Origin: JBCCFW01 sp039029535
Lineage (GTDB): Bacteria > Acidobacteriota > JBCCFW01
Direction of reading: 5' to 3'
Assembly (NCBI GenBank): GCA_039029535.1
Contig: JBCCFW010000024.1
Location: 1 to 62,495 of the forward strand
Length of the DNA: 62,495 bases
In this document: positions 51,686 through 60,421 of the stretch, piece after piece
Layout: every line of letters starts with the position of its first letter
Position numbering within the stretch: the first letter of the stretch is position 1
Program-made: the position numbers and the translations under genes
The notes under the pieces: model-generated
Seen by the model: the letters and a program-made list of their open reading frames with translations, nothing else
Told to the model about the DNA's origin: nothing
The model's database searches: none

Positions 51686-52245
51686 AGACAACGCAGCAAG
51701 GTGCCGTGCGCGCGGGTCGGCGCGCCGAGCAGCGCACCGAGGCCGAGCTCGGCTTCACGATGATCGAGGTGCTGGTGGGGCTCGCTCTCCTGGCGGGCAT
51801 CACCCTCGGCATCATGGCCTTCGTCGATGCTTCGATCCGGCTCAACAAGCTGGCGCTGCAACGCAGCATCGCCACGGGCCTGTGCGTCGAGCGCATCGAG
51901 GCCTTGCAGGCCGAGCGTTTCCATCCCGAGCTCGACGGGGACGGCGACACCACGCCCGACGTCACCGCGGGCTATCAGCTCCCCGGTGAGACCACGTCGA
52001 TCTCCTCGCGTGACGTCACGGAAGCGCCGGCGCTGGGCACCGTCTGGACCCACCAATACGTCGCTGCGGCCGGCACCATTCCGGGTTACGAGGAGTACTC
52101 GCGCACGACCCGGTTGACCTATGGCTATCCGCTGGCGGCGATCATGCGCGCCGAGGTCACGGTGACCTGGACCAACCTCAACCAGGGTGAGAAGTCGCAT
52201 CAGCTGGTGACCTTCCTCCATCCGAGCATCGAGCAAGCGCAATGA
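51682..52245 (+). CDS. PilV/GspI-like pseudopilin
   Basis: This 187-residue prepilin has the cleavage site in 'ELG-FTMIEVLVGLALLAGI' (about residues 22-41, Glu at +5). The leader is long, about 24 residues, and charged. A 'DGDGDTTPD' stretch is another possible calcium loop. It overlaps its neighbours by 4 bp on each side, so assembly as one minor-pilin set is likely. Confidence 0.88.
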   Translation: MKTTQQGAVRAGRRAEQRTEAELGFTMIEVLVGLALLAGITLGIMAFVDASIRLNKLALQRSIATGLCVERIEALQAERFHPELDGDGDTTPDVTAGYQLPGETTSISSRDVTEAPALGTVWTHQYVAAAGTIPGYEEYSRTTRLTYGYPLAAIMRAEVTVTWTNLNQGEKSHQLVTFLHPSIEQAQ

Positions 52246-55200
52246 AGAGCAACCTGATGCTGTCGCAGCCCGGTCGTCGATCAGGACGACGCGGCTTCTC
52301 GTTCGTCGAGGTCCTGGTGGCCTTGACCATCTTCATCACGGTCCTCGCCATCGTGTTCAGCTTCTTCGTGACTGCCGCCGAGCAGGCGAGCACGGAGAGC
52401 TCGGCCCGCGATGCCCAGGCACAGGGCCGTCAGGCGATGGATCACATCTCGCGGACCCTGATGCACGTCGGGTCGGGCGTGAACCGCCAGCAGAGCCCGA
52501 ACAATCCGGCGGCCTGGCAGCAGAGCCTGGTCCACGGCGGGTCGCACACGCTCGTGTTCAACGCCGATCTCGATCCCGACATCGGTGCGCTGAGCGAGAC
52601 GATCAGCTTCCCGGGCGGTACCTACACGGGTGAGGCGGAGCTGGCCGGGCTCACCACCGGTGCCGAGACCTACGTCTACAGCATCGACGCCAACGGCGAC
52701 ACGACCATCGACGAGAACGATCAGGCGGGTGGGCGCACGGGTGTCTTCCAGCCGCAGGTCGAGACCGATGGCAACCCGCTCGACTTCGGGCTCTTCGAGT
52801 CGATCTACGGGGCCCCCAACGAGGACGACTCGCCCCCCGGGCAGCATCAGGCGGTGGCGGCGTTCCTCTACACCAACGGCTATGCCCACGATCCGCCGGA
52901 CAACCCGCTTCAGTACCCGGAGCCTCCGACGGGTTTCCCGGCGCAGCCCAACCAGCTCTTCATCTATCACGTGACGGAGGACATCAACGGCAACGGCGCC
53001 CTCGAGGAGTTCGAGTGCGTGGTCCGGGACTGCTCCCCGTTCACTCCCCGCACCCCCGAGGTCTACATCTGGGGCGACACCAACTTCGACGGCTCGCTCA
53101 GTGACGCCGAGCGAACGGCGCTTCGCGGTCTTCCGGTGGGGTCCAGGTCCTGGGGACAAAACCCGTTCGTGCTCTCGGGCAGCTACATCAACACCACGAT
53201 CGCCGAGGACGCGATCGCGCAGTCCAGCAACTTCTCGCTCTTGGTCGACAGCGTCGTGGGCTTCGGTCAGGGCATGCGCATCGAGGTCGACAACGGTTCG
53301 GAGACCGAGCGTTTCTACGTCGATCAGATCGACACCCTGCGGAGCGCCCTGCTCCTCAGCTCGGCCGTGACCATCGATCACGGCATCGGCTCGACGGTCA
53401 CCGTGCTCCCGCAGACCTTGCTCGCGGCGGTGCGGTCGGTCGAGCTCCACTTCGACGCCATCACCCCGCGACCCGAGGACACCGGTGGCAACATCGCCGG
53501 TCGAGCCGGTCGTCAGGGGACCTTCGGCCTCGAGTACCGCGTGCGCTTCCTCAAGCGCATCATCCAGCTCATCAACGTGCCGACGGCAGCATCCCGCACG
53601 GTTGCAGACCCGACCAACCTGCCCGAGTGTGACGGCCTGCAGGTCGAGGCTGTCTGTGTTGCCGCGGGCAGTACCACCACCACCACCGACTTCGCCGGGG
53701 TCGTCCCGAGCTCCGAGGCCATCGAGATCAAGTACCGGGTGCGTGACGGCATGAATCGCCCACAGGGCGACGTGGCGGTTCTCTTCCGCAACGACGACAC
53801 GAGCATCGGTCGCTTCCTGGATCGCACGGCGCGGACCGACGGCGACGGCATCGCCACCGCCCGCTACCTGCCCCTCGCGGCGACGGCCTCGACCGATCGC
53901 GTCTGGGCTCGCGTGCGTTGTGAGGACACCATGGGCGACCTGGCCTGGGAGCCGACCACGGCGGAGCTGGGCGACCCGGGCGTGATCATCGACCTGAACC
54001 TCTCGCGCATCGAGATCGTGCGGGGAGGGGACGACTGCAACAACACGGTGGTCGAGGACGTCGCGGGAGGAGAGACCGCGGTTCAGCCGTCGATTCCCTT
54101 CACGGTCACCCTCACCGACGAGATGGGCAATCCCGTCGCCAATGAAGAGGTGTCCCTCCGGCTCGCTTTCGACGGTGAGCGAGAGGGCAAGTTCCTGCCG
54201 GCGAATGCGAACGTGGGAGCCGGCACGGCGCCGAGCTACGCCGACATCAAGGGCAAGCTCTACGTGCCGGCTGGCACCGAAGTGGGTGAGACCCAGGACG
54301 ACGGCAGCTTCACGGCGTTCACGACCATGACCGACGCGGGCGGTGAGGTGACCGGCGAGGTCGAGCTCTCGAAGGACGACCTGCGCTTCGGTGCCCGCTT
54401 CCTGCTGGTCGTCGGCTTGGCCGAGGGTGGCTGTGCAGGGAGTGGTGAGGCGAAGGACGCCTTCCAGTTCTACCGTCTCGAGCTCATCCCCGACGACACG
54501 CACCCCGACATCGCGGCAGGAGCTCTCTGCGACGCCACGGACCCTTGTGTCATCGGTGGTGGCCCGACGGTGCCCGCTCCGCCTCGCATCACGGCAGTGG
54601 CGTCCATCAACGGGTGGGCTCCCGATGTCGAGCTCGACGTCACGTTCGCGGCGGCCCGGGATCCGCTGACGGGTGCCAACGAGGTGTTCTCACCGTCGGG
54701 GCCCGCCCCGACGACGAATGGCGAAGTGGACGTTTCGGTGGGTCATGACAACAGCGTCCCGCCGTCGGTGACGGATCCGCTGGTCCTGACCATCAGTGCC
54801 GAGGCCGTGCTGGTCGATCCGGGTGTCGACGCAGAAACCGATGCCCGTCGCGAGGGCATCCGGGTCTTCGATGCTCGGCCCTGCCAGAACTCGGCGGTCA
54901 GCTCGATCCGTCCGGACGTCGTCTTTCAGTACGAGGGCCCGGTGGCCCAGGACTGTGACGTGCGGGTCACGAACATTGTCTGGAACGACGACGCCTCGAG
55001 CCCTGTTCGACGGGATGGGAGCTTCTGTTTCCAGATCCGGAACGGCGGTGTCTGTCCGGCAACGGTGGAGAGGATCGGGTTCCTCATTCATTCGAAGCAC
55101 GTCCCCTCCGGAGATGCGTCGCGGAACATCTTCTTCGGCGCTTCACCAGCGGCGGGCAACGTGACTGCGGGTAGCAGTCAGCAACTCCAAGAGTTGCTCT

Positions 55201-55616
55201 TCGGCAACGTGTTCAACGTGCTCGATCCGGGTGCACCGGCAGAGACCAACGTGCCGGTCCTGGGTGCTGCCGGCATCTGCGTTCCTTTCGGGGTTCCGCT
55301 CAACAACACCTTCTACACCAATGGGTGCGCTCCGGATGGAACTCTCGGGTCATTCGAGCTGAATCAGATCGAGGCCCCGGATCCCCCCCCACAGACGGCC
55401 ATCCCCACCATGTTCGAGGCGAGGCCGGCAGACGGTTGCTACCCCATTCCTGCCCTTCAGCCTGGGGAAGTCGTGCCCATCCACGTGGACCTCACGGCGA
55501 CCATCATCAGGACGCCGGCCTTGATCCCGGCGGTGACGATCATCGTCGAGACCAACTGCACGGGCGACTGTGTCGACACCGACCTCGACATCGAGATCTA
55601 TGAGGCCATTCCATGA
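52242..55616 (+). CDS. Giant PilW/GspJ-like pseudopilin with Ig-like regions
   Basis: This 1124-residue prepilin is cleaved after Gly18 (RRG-FSFVEVLVALTIF). Usual PilW proteins have 200-400 residues. EF-hand-like loops 'DANGDTTIDEND', 'DINGNGALEEFE' and 'DTNFDGSLSDAE' lie at about residues 145-290. From about 486 to 570 and from about 618 to 730 there are bacterial Ig-like regions of the invasin (Big_1) type, such as 'YRVRDGMNRPQGDVAVLF' and 'LTDEMGNPVANEEVSLRL'. The last 300 residues are Cys-containing beta sequence. It looks like a tip adhesin built on a minor pilin. Confidence 0.88.
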   Translation: MKSNLMLSQPGRRSGRRGFSFVEVLVALTIFITVLAIVFSFFVTAAEQASTESSARDAQAQGRQAMDHISRTLMHVGSGVNRQQSPNNPAAWQQSLVHGGSHTLVFNADLDPDIGALSETISFPGGTYTGEAELAGLTTGAETYVYSIDANGDTTIDENDQAGGRTGVFQPQVETDGNPLDFGLFESIYGAPNEDDSPPGQHQAVAAFLYTNGYAHDPPDNPLQYPEPPTGFPAQPNQLFIYHVTEDINGNGALEEFECVVRDCSPFTPRTPEVYIWGDTNFDGSLSDAERTALRGLPVGSRSWGQNPFVLSGSYINTTIAEDAIAQSSNFSLLVDSVVGFGQGMRIEVDNGSETERFYVDQIDTLRSALLLSSAVTIDHGIGSTVTVLPQTLLAAVRSVELHFDAITPRPEDTGGNIAGRAGRQGTFGLEYRVRFLKRIIQLINVPTAASRTVADPTNLPECDGLQVEAVCVAAGSTTTTTDFAGVVPSSEAIEIKYRVRDGMNRPQGDVAVLFRNDDTSIGRFLDRTARTDGDGIATARYLPLAATASTDRVWARVRCEDTMGDLAWEPTTAELGDPGVIIDLNLSRIEIVRGGDDCNNTVVEDVAGGETAVQPSIPFTVTLTDEMGNPVANEEVSLRLAFDGEREGKFLPANANVGAGTAPSYADIKGKLYVPAGTEVGETQDDGSFTAFTTMTDAGGEVTGEVELSKDDLRFGARFLLVVGLAEGGCAGSGEAKDAFQFYRLELIPDDTHPDIAAGALCDATDPCVIGGGPTVPAPPRITAVASINGWAPDVELDVTFAAARDPLTGANEVFSPSGPAPTTNGEVDVSVGHDNSVPPSVTDPLVLTISAEAVLVDPGVDAETDARREGIRVFDARPCQNSAVSSIRPDVVFQYEGPVAQDCDVRVTNIVWNDDASSPVRRDGSFCFQIRNGGVCPATVERIGFLIHSKHVPSGDASRNIFFGASPAAGNVTAGSSQQLQELLFGNVFNVLDPGAPAETNVPVLGAAGICVPFGVPLNNTFYTNGCAPDGTLGSFELNQIEAPDPPPQTAIPTMFEARPADGCYPIPALQPGEVVPIHVDLTATIIRTPALIPAVTIIVETNCTGDCVDTDLDIEIYEAIP

Positions 55617-57565
55617 GCCGGCATCAGGACGACTTTCCGAGAGGAGCGCAGGACATGGTGATCTCAGACGATCGAGCGAGGGGCGGCGTCCTCATTCGAC
55701 GACGCGAGGAGCAAGGCTCGGCGCTGGTCCTGGTGCTGCTCTTCTCCCTGGTGGTGACCGCCATCGGCATGACCTTGCTGGTCGAGAGCAACACCGAGCA
55801 CCGGATCTCCGCCAACGAGCGGGATTCGGAGCGCGCTCGCTTTGCAGCCCATGCCGGCTTCGCTTGGGCTTACGAGCGAGCCACCAATGAGCTGCTCGAT
55901 GCCACGGTGGGAGGCACTGACTTCACCTCGGCCGAAGGCGGCCCGGACGACGTCGCCGCGGACATGACGCATGTCTTGGAGGCCCTCGGCGACAGCAGCT
56001 TCGAGGGCACGCTGTTTGACACCTCGGACGTGGTGGAGGGGCTGACGAGCTTCCGCATCGAGGTGCTCGGTCGTCACGGTCGGGCCCAGCGTCGGCTGAC
56101 GATGGACTACCAGATCCTTCCGGAGCAGATTCCGTATGGCGTGACGGGCTTCGGTGGCTTCAGTTTCTTCTCGCGAGCGCTGTCGGGAGGCGCCTCGATC
56201 AACTCGGGTGGCTACCAACCACGAGTCGACTCGTCGGTCTATGGCTCCCAGGGTATCCGGGCCGATGTTGGCTGGAACATCTCGGGTCATCTCGTCGGTG
56301 GTCGTAACGCGACGCTCGGTGCGCACTTTGCTGGTCCTGCACCGATGGGAACGTCGCCGATGTCCGTCGGCTCCTCGCTCAGCTACGGTGCTGACCGGCC
56401 CTCGCAGGTCTACGTCTCCAGCCTCAACGCTGCGTCGCCCGCCCACGACGTCACCATCTGGGGTGATGTTCGGTTCCGGCGGACGGTCGAAGCCGATGAC
56501 AGCGCGGGCACTCCCATCACCAATCCCGAAGATGGCATCACTTACTACACTCGCGACCTGGCCAGTGGCCCGCCGACGGATTCGGGCATTCCGAGCATCT
56601 ATGTTGTCGAGGGCGAACAAGATGATGTCGTCATCCCCGAGGACGCCGACGCGCCGCCCGTTCCCGCATTCGTGACCGACCTGTTCGGACGAGACGGTCG
56701 GCCGCTGGTCGATCCTTCGCTCAACGTCATCGTGATCCCGGAGCCGCCGCTCCTCCAGTACGCCGGCATGTTCGAGCTCGCGCGCGGCTGGGAACCGGAC
56801 ATCGATGAGGATGCCCGGCTCAATCCGGGTGGCAACGGTCTGTTCTTCAACACGGGCCCCGACTTCCTCGCCTGGCTCGCCAATCAAGATCCTCTCTCGC
56901 CGATTGGCTCGGGCGACTACCGCGTGATGCAGGTCGGGACGCTGGATGCGCCCGCCTTCATCTACATCGCGGGCGACCTCGATCTCGAGTTGACTGGAAG
57001 CCTCGACGCCATGGGGACTCCGGACCAGGAGCCCGCCCCGACGGCGGCTGACATGACCCTCGATCGATTCCTCCTTTACGGAGGCATGTACGTCGCGGGC
57101 AACGTCACTCTCACCGGTCCGGAGTACGTCTCGCCCGCGCAGCCTCAGCCACAGATCGAGATCGTCTCACTGCCCTTCTGCCTCCCGGCCCTCGTGGCGC
57201 ATCGGGAGCCGGCGACGCTCCCAGCTGGTGGGCGCGGCGACCTGAAGGCGGCTGACACCCCCGACGACGTCGGTGTCACCGGCGTGAGCATCCTCGCCAA
57301 CGTGACTCCTACCACGCCCCCCGTGGGTCAGCCGACCGAGGGGCGCATCAGCATCGAGGGCCTGGTGTTCGCCAGCAACAACCTCAGCGCGTTGCGCTGG
57401 TGGGACCCCGAAGAGGAAGCTCAGTTCCGCGGCCTCGTGATGGCCAACCGCGTGAGCTTCGGCAACCACGTTCAGTTCGCCTACGACCCTGAGGTGATTT
57501 GCACGCGCTTCCTGGTCGGCGACGACACCGCCCCCGCCATCACCGGCTTCACGGAGGAGCGATAA
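55613..57565 (+). CDS. PilX/GspK-like exported protein
   Basis: This 650-residue protein has a long charged leader and then 'EEQGSALVLVLLFSLVVTAIGM', a PilX/GspK-like membrane segment in which the +5 Glu is missing, as in GspK and PilX. 'NERDSERARFAAHAGFAWAYERA' after it matches the PilX helix. The remaining ~550 residues are mostly beta structure with Gly/Ser-rich strands. It overlaps the PilW-like gene by 4 bp. With the other three minor pseudopilins it probably forms the tip complex. Confidence 0.87.
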   Translation: MSRHQDDFPRGAQDMVISDDRARGGVLIRRREEQGSALVLVLLFSLVVTAIGMTLLVESNTEHRISANERDSERARFAAHAGFAWAYERATNELLDATVGGTDFTSAEGGPDDVAADMTHVLEALGDSSFEGTLFDTSDVVEGLTSFRIEVLGRHGRAQRRLTMDYQILPEQIPYGVTGFGGFSFFSRALSGGASINSGGYQPRVDSSVYGSQGIRADVGWNISGHLVGGRNATLGAHFAGPAPMGTSPMSVGSSLSYGADRPSQVYVSSLNAASPAHDVTIWGDVRFRRTVEADDSAGTPITNPEDGITYYTRDLASGPPTDSGIPSIYVVEGEQDDVVIPEDADAPPVPAFVTDLFGRDGRPLVDPSLNVIVIPEPPLLQYAGMFELARGWEPDIDEDARLNPGGNGLFFNTGPDFLAWLANQDPLSPIGSGDYRVMQVGTLDAPAFIYIAGDLDLELTGSLDAMGTPDQEPAPTAADMTLDRFLLYGGMYVAGNVTLTGPEYVSPAQPQPQIEIVSLPFCLPALVAHREPATLPAGGRGDLKAADTPDDVGVTGVSILANVTPTTPPVGQPTEGRISIEGLVFASNNLSALRWWDPEEEAQFRGLVMANRVSFGNHVQFAYDPEVICTRFLVGDDTAPAITGFTEER

Positions 57566-57567
57566 GT

Positions 57568-57612
57568 TTGGGTCTTTTTGACCCAATCGCGCCGGTTGTT
57601 GCAACCGGCGCG
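57568..57612 (+). promoter_or_regulatory. Two adjacent hairpins between the minor and major pseudopilin genes
   Basis: TTGGGTC/GACCCAA (57568-57574 with 57580-57586) has a TTTTT loop. It is followed at once by an 11-bp perfect hairpin CGCGCCGGTTG/CAACCGGCGCG (57588-57612). They sit just after the PilX-like stop and 130 bp before the major pseudopilin. They likely end or attenuate minor-pilin transcription or mark an RNA processing site. Confidence 0.55.
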
Positions 57613-57742
57613 TGCCGCTTTCAGTAACGCCCAATCGGGTGGCGGACTTGCGGCCCCCGGGTCCGAGGACCTAAATTTCGACAGGATGACGGAGATCGCA
57701 CCGGGTCATTTCGGTGCGGGCAAGTGTGAGGAGCAACGAGTC

Positions 57743-58201
57743 ATGTCACGCAACCGAGCAACTGGTTTCACGCTGGTCGAGCTTCTGGTGGTCGTCGCGA
57801 TCATCGGGATCATCTCGGCGATCGCGATTCCGAACCTCCTCTTCGCAGTCGACCGGGGCAAGCAGAAGCGCTCCATGTCCGACATGCGCACCATCGGGAG
57901 CGCGGTGGCGGCCTACAACATGGATGAAGACAACTACCCGATCTTCACCAGTGAAGTGCCGATGACGGACGTGGCGAGCCTGCTCACGCCCACGTATCTC
58001 AAGCACGTGCCGACTCTCGACGGCTGGGGATACAACTTCCTCTACACCTCCGACGGCGACATCTACACCGTCAAGTGCTACGGCAAGGACGGTCAAAGCG
58101 GCGGCCCTGCGGGCGACCCGCCGCCGCCCGGGCTCACCAGCCACTTCGACGACGACCTCATCTTCGAGATCGGCAACTTCATCACGGAGCCAGATCGCTA
58201 G
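57743..58201 (+). CDS. GspG/PilE-like major pseudopilin
   Basis: This 152-residue prepilin has the short leader MSRNRATG and then FTLVELLVVVAIIGIISAIAIP, with Glu at +5. The block 'RGKQKRSMSDMRTIGSAVAAYNMD' and 'PTLDGWGYNFLYTSDG' are typical of Acidobacteria-type GspG/pilin proteins. GGAG lies about 11 nt before the ATG at 57743; the longer frame from 57578 lies in the hairpin leader and lacks support. A separate terminator follows, so this gene may be expressed above the minor ones, as the main subunit would require. Confidence 0.92.
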   Translation: MSRNRATGFTLVELLVVVAIIGIISAIAIPNLLFAVDRGKQKRSMSDMRTIGSAVAAYNMDEDNYPIFTSEVPMTDVASLLTPTYLKHVPTLDGWGYNFLYTSDGDIYTVKCYGKDGQSGGPAGDPPPPGLTSHFDDDLIFEIGNFITEPDR

Positions 58202-58227
58202 ACCGAAGCGTCACGTCGATCCTCAAG

Positions 58228-58268
58228 AAGGCCTCCGACTCGCCGATGGGCGAAGCGGAGGCCTTTTT
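58228..58268 (+). terminator. Rho-independent terminator after the major pseudopilin
   Basis: A 10-bp stem AAGGCCTCCG/CGGAGGCCTT with an 18-nt loop runs into TTTTT. Its 3' arm contains GGAGG, which could also serve as ribosome binding site for the next gene, whose likely GTG is at 58270. Confidence 0.8.
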
Positions 58269-58269
58269 C

Positions 58270-59127
58270 GTGCTCAGCATCGGACCAGCTCCCCCCGAGA
58301 CGACGGCGACCCAGCACCCCCATGGCCACCCTCCTGGTGCTCCCTGTGCGCTCTGCGAGGCAGCGGCGGCCGGGGGCACGACGCCTGGACGAGCCAACTC
58401 TGGCGCCACCTCGGCCAACGCCGAGCCTCCAGGCGGACGATCCTCGTCCGCCGTCGGTGTCGAGCTGTCGCCTCAGGCACGCGAGAGTCTCGGAAGGGCG
58501 GGGACGCATCGTTCGAGCTCGGGCGCGACGGAGCTTGGCTCCACGACTCCTGCCCGCTCCGATTCGGAGAAGGAGCCCGATTCTCGCGAGCTGACCGACG
58601 AAGAGCAGCAGCAGGTCCGTGAGCTGAAGGCGCGGGACGCCGAGGTGCGGGCCCATGAGCAGGCCCACCTCGCAGCCGCCGGGCACCTGGCGATGGGAGG
58701 GCCGACCTACGACTACCAGAACGGACCCGACGGCAAGCGCTATGCCGTGGGCGGTGAGGTGCAGATCGACACGTCCGAGGGCCGCAACCCAGAGGACACG
58801 CTCCGCCGCGCCGAGCAGGTGCGTCGTGCTGCCCTGGCTCCGGCCGACCCCTCGGCAGCCGATCGTGCGATCGCAGCCGAGGCGACTCAGCGAGCGGCCA
58901 AGGCCCGAACGGAGATCCGCGAAGAGAAGCAGGAGGAGGCGGCGGCGTCAGTCGGGACCGGAGCCGAGAAGGAGCCGACTGGCCAGGCCGGGTCGGAGCC
59001 ACGGGAACCGGTCCGAGGCGACGGCGAGCACGACCGGTCGTTCGCCGCGGCGCACGATCGGGCCCGCCAGGCCCACGAGCAGGTGGCGAGCGACTCGGGC
59101 TCCCGACCCGACCTGGCCGTCGCCTGA
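58270..59127 (+). CDS. SprA-related putative metalloprotease (CJM1_0395-type)
   Basis: Residues about 110-215 hold the family core: 'ELKARDAEVRAHEQAHLAAAGHLAMGGPTYDYQNGPDGKRYAVGGEV', split by the HEQAH zinc-type motif at 129-133 and followed by 'IDTSEG' and 'RRAALAPADPSAADRAIAAEA'. Flanking sequences are low complexity (Ser/Gly/Pro before, Glu/Ala after). The family is predicted to be a zinc protease but is uncharacterised as far as I know. The start is uncertain: GTG at 58270 avoids the terminator, while ATG at 58246 lies inside it. Confidence 0.78.
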   Translation: MLSIGPAPPETTATQHPHGHPPGAPCALCEAAAAGGTTPGRANSGATSANAEPPGGRSSSAVGVELSPQARESLGRAGTHRSSSGATELGSTTPARSDSEKEPDSRELTDEEQQQVRELKARDAEVRAHEQAHLAAAGHLAMGGPTYDYQNGPDGKRYAVGGEVQIDTSEGRNPEDTLRRAEQVRRAALAPADPSAADRAIAAEATQRAAKARTEIREEKQEEAAASVGTGAEKEPTGQAGSEPREPVRGDGEHDRSFAAAHDRARQAHEQVASDSGSRPDLAVA

Positions 59128-59218
59128 GCGAGCGCAACGATAGACTTCGTCGTCGGCTGTCGCGTGCCGACGTCGGGGCGGTCCGCCGACCTCCCGCATC
59201 ACGGAGAGCGGAACGTCC

Positions 59219-60421
59219 ATGGGTCTCGGCGTCCTCGCCTGGCTCCTCGTCGCCCTGTCGACGAGCGCTTCGGCCACCCCGGCACGACTCACCGCCGACC
59301 CGCTTGCCGGCCATGACCCGTCCGGGCTGATCCGGTTCTCCACGCACGAGCAGGCCCTGGCCCGACGCGCCGCCCTGCGTTGCGTGATCTGGCCTGACGG
59401 CGTCCCTCATCAACGTCCGGCCGTCACGCGTGACGTCGTGCCACCGAGCTCCCTGGCCACGCTCTCGACCTCCCTCCTGGCACGCGTCGACCAGCTCGAC
59501 CTCGAGGTGGCCGACACCGGCTTCACCTCTCGGGCCTACCTGCTCCATCCCATCCGCGACTCCCCAGCGCGATGGGCGCTGGTCCACGCCGGTCATGGTC
59601 GGATCGGTGCGGACGATCCTCTCGACGGCAACCTGCGCGCCGTCATCGAGCACCTGTTGGCCAGGGGCTATCGAACCGTGGTCCTTCAGATGCCAGGTTG
59701 TGGTTGGAACGACGACATCGACGGCTGGCTGCCCGACGGTCGTCTCTTCGTGCTCGCCTCGCGGGGCACGCGTCATCACCACGAGCTCTTCCGGATGCTC
59801 GAGCCCCTGATGGGCGGGGAGATCCTGCGCTTCTTCCTCGATCCCGTCATCGGCGTTCTCGACGAGATCGACGCCACCGCTCCCGCTGCCCGAGACGTCG
59901 TGATGATCGGCATCTCCGGTGGGGGCTGGACGACTCACCTGGCCTCGGCCTTGGATCCGCGCATCCAGCTCTCGCTCGCCGTGGCCGGTGCCCTGCCGCT
60001 CTACGCTCGTCCCTACAGCCCACACTCGCATGGTGATCCCGAGCAGCACTACGCACCGGTGTTCGGCGAGGCAGATGGTCCCGACGAAGACGACCTGGCC
60101 GACCATCCGACGGGAGCAGCCTCCTGGCTCGAGATCTTCGCACTCGCGGCCGTGGGGAGGCGATCGCAGGACCAACGTTGTCAGCTGCAGGTATTGAACC
60201 GCCACGATCCCTGCTGCTTCTCGGGTGACCTCCACCTGAGCTATCACCAGGTCGTTGCCGAGCGTGTCGCGAAGCTGGGCCGGGGGCGCTTCGTGGCCCT
60301 GTCCGATGCGAGTCATCGTGAGCACGCGATCTCCGACCAGGTGATCGAGCAAGTCCTGCACCCGGCCCTGGATGACTTGGCCGGGCTCACCGGCGTGCCG
60401 GTGGTCAGGAGACGACCATGA
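59219..60421 (+). CDS. Secreted alpha/beta hydrolase-like protein
   Basis: This 400-residue protein has a signal peptide ending SASA. The fold features are 'WALVHAGHGRIGADD', 'TVVLQMPGCGWNDD' and the nucleophile elbow GISGGG with Ser233. The acid is in 'NRHDPCCF' and the His in 'SDASHREHAISD'. It likely cleaves an ester or similar bond outside the cytoplasm. Its stop overlaps the rarA start (ATGA), an odd pairing of an exported enzyme with a replication protein. Confidence 0.85.
   Translation: MGLGVLAWLLVALSTSASATPARLTADPLAGHDPSGLIRFSTHEQALARRAALRCVIWPDGVPHQRPAVTRDVVPPSSLATLSTSLLARVDQLDLEVADTGFTSRAYLLHPIRDSPARWALVHAGHGRIGADDPLDGNLRAVIEHLLARGYRTVVLQMPGCGWNDDIDGWLPDGRLFVLASRGTRHHHELFRMLEPLMGGEILRFFLDPVIGVLDEIDATAPAARDVVMIGISGGGWTTHLASALDPRIQLSLAVAGALPLYARPYSPHSHGDPEQHYAPVFGEADGPDEDDLADHPTGAASWLEIFALAAVGRRSQDQRCQLQVLNRHDPCCFSGDLHLSYHQVVAERVAKLGRGRFVALSDASHREHAISDQVIEQVLHPALDDLAGLTGVPVVRRRP

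Noticed and set aside
52281..54503. 740-codon open frame antisense to the PilW-like gene
   Set aside because: Composition is typical of an antisense shadow, and the sense frame has clear prepilin and Ig-like features.
58274..60361. 695-codon antisense frame over the SprA-like and hydrolase genes
   Set aside because: It spans two well-supported genes and is Arg/Pro-rich without motifs.
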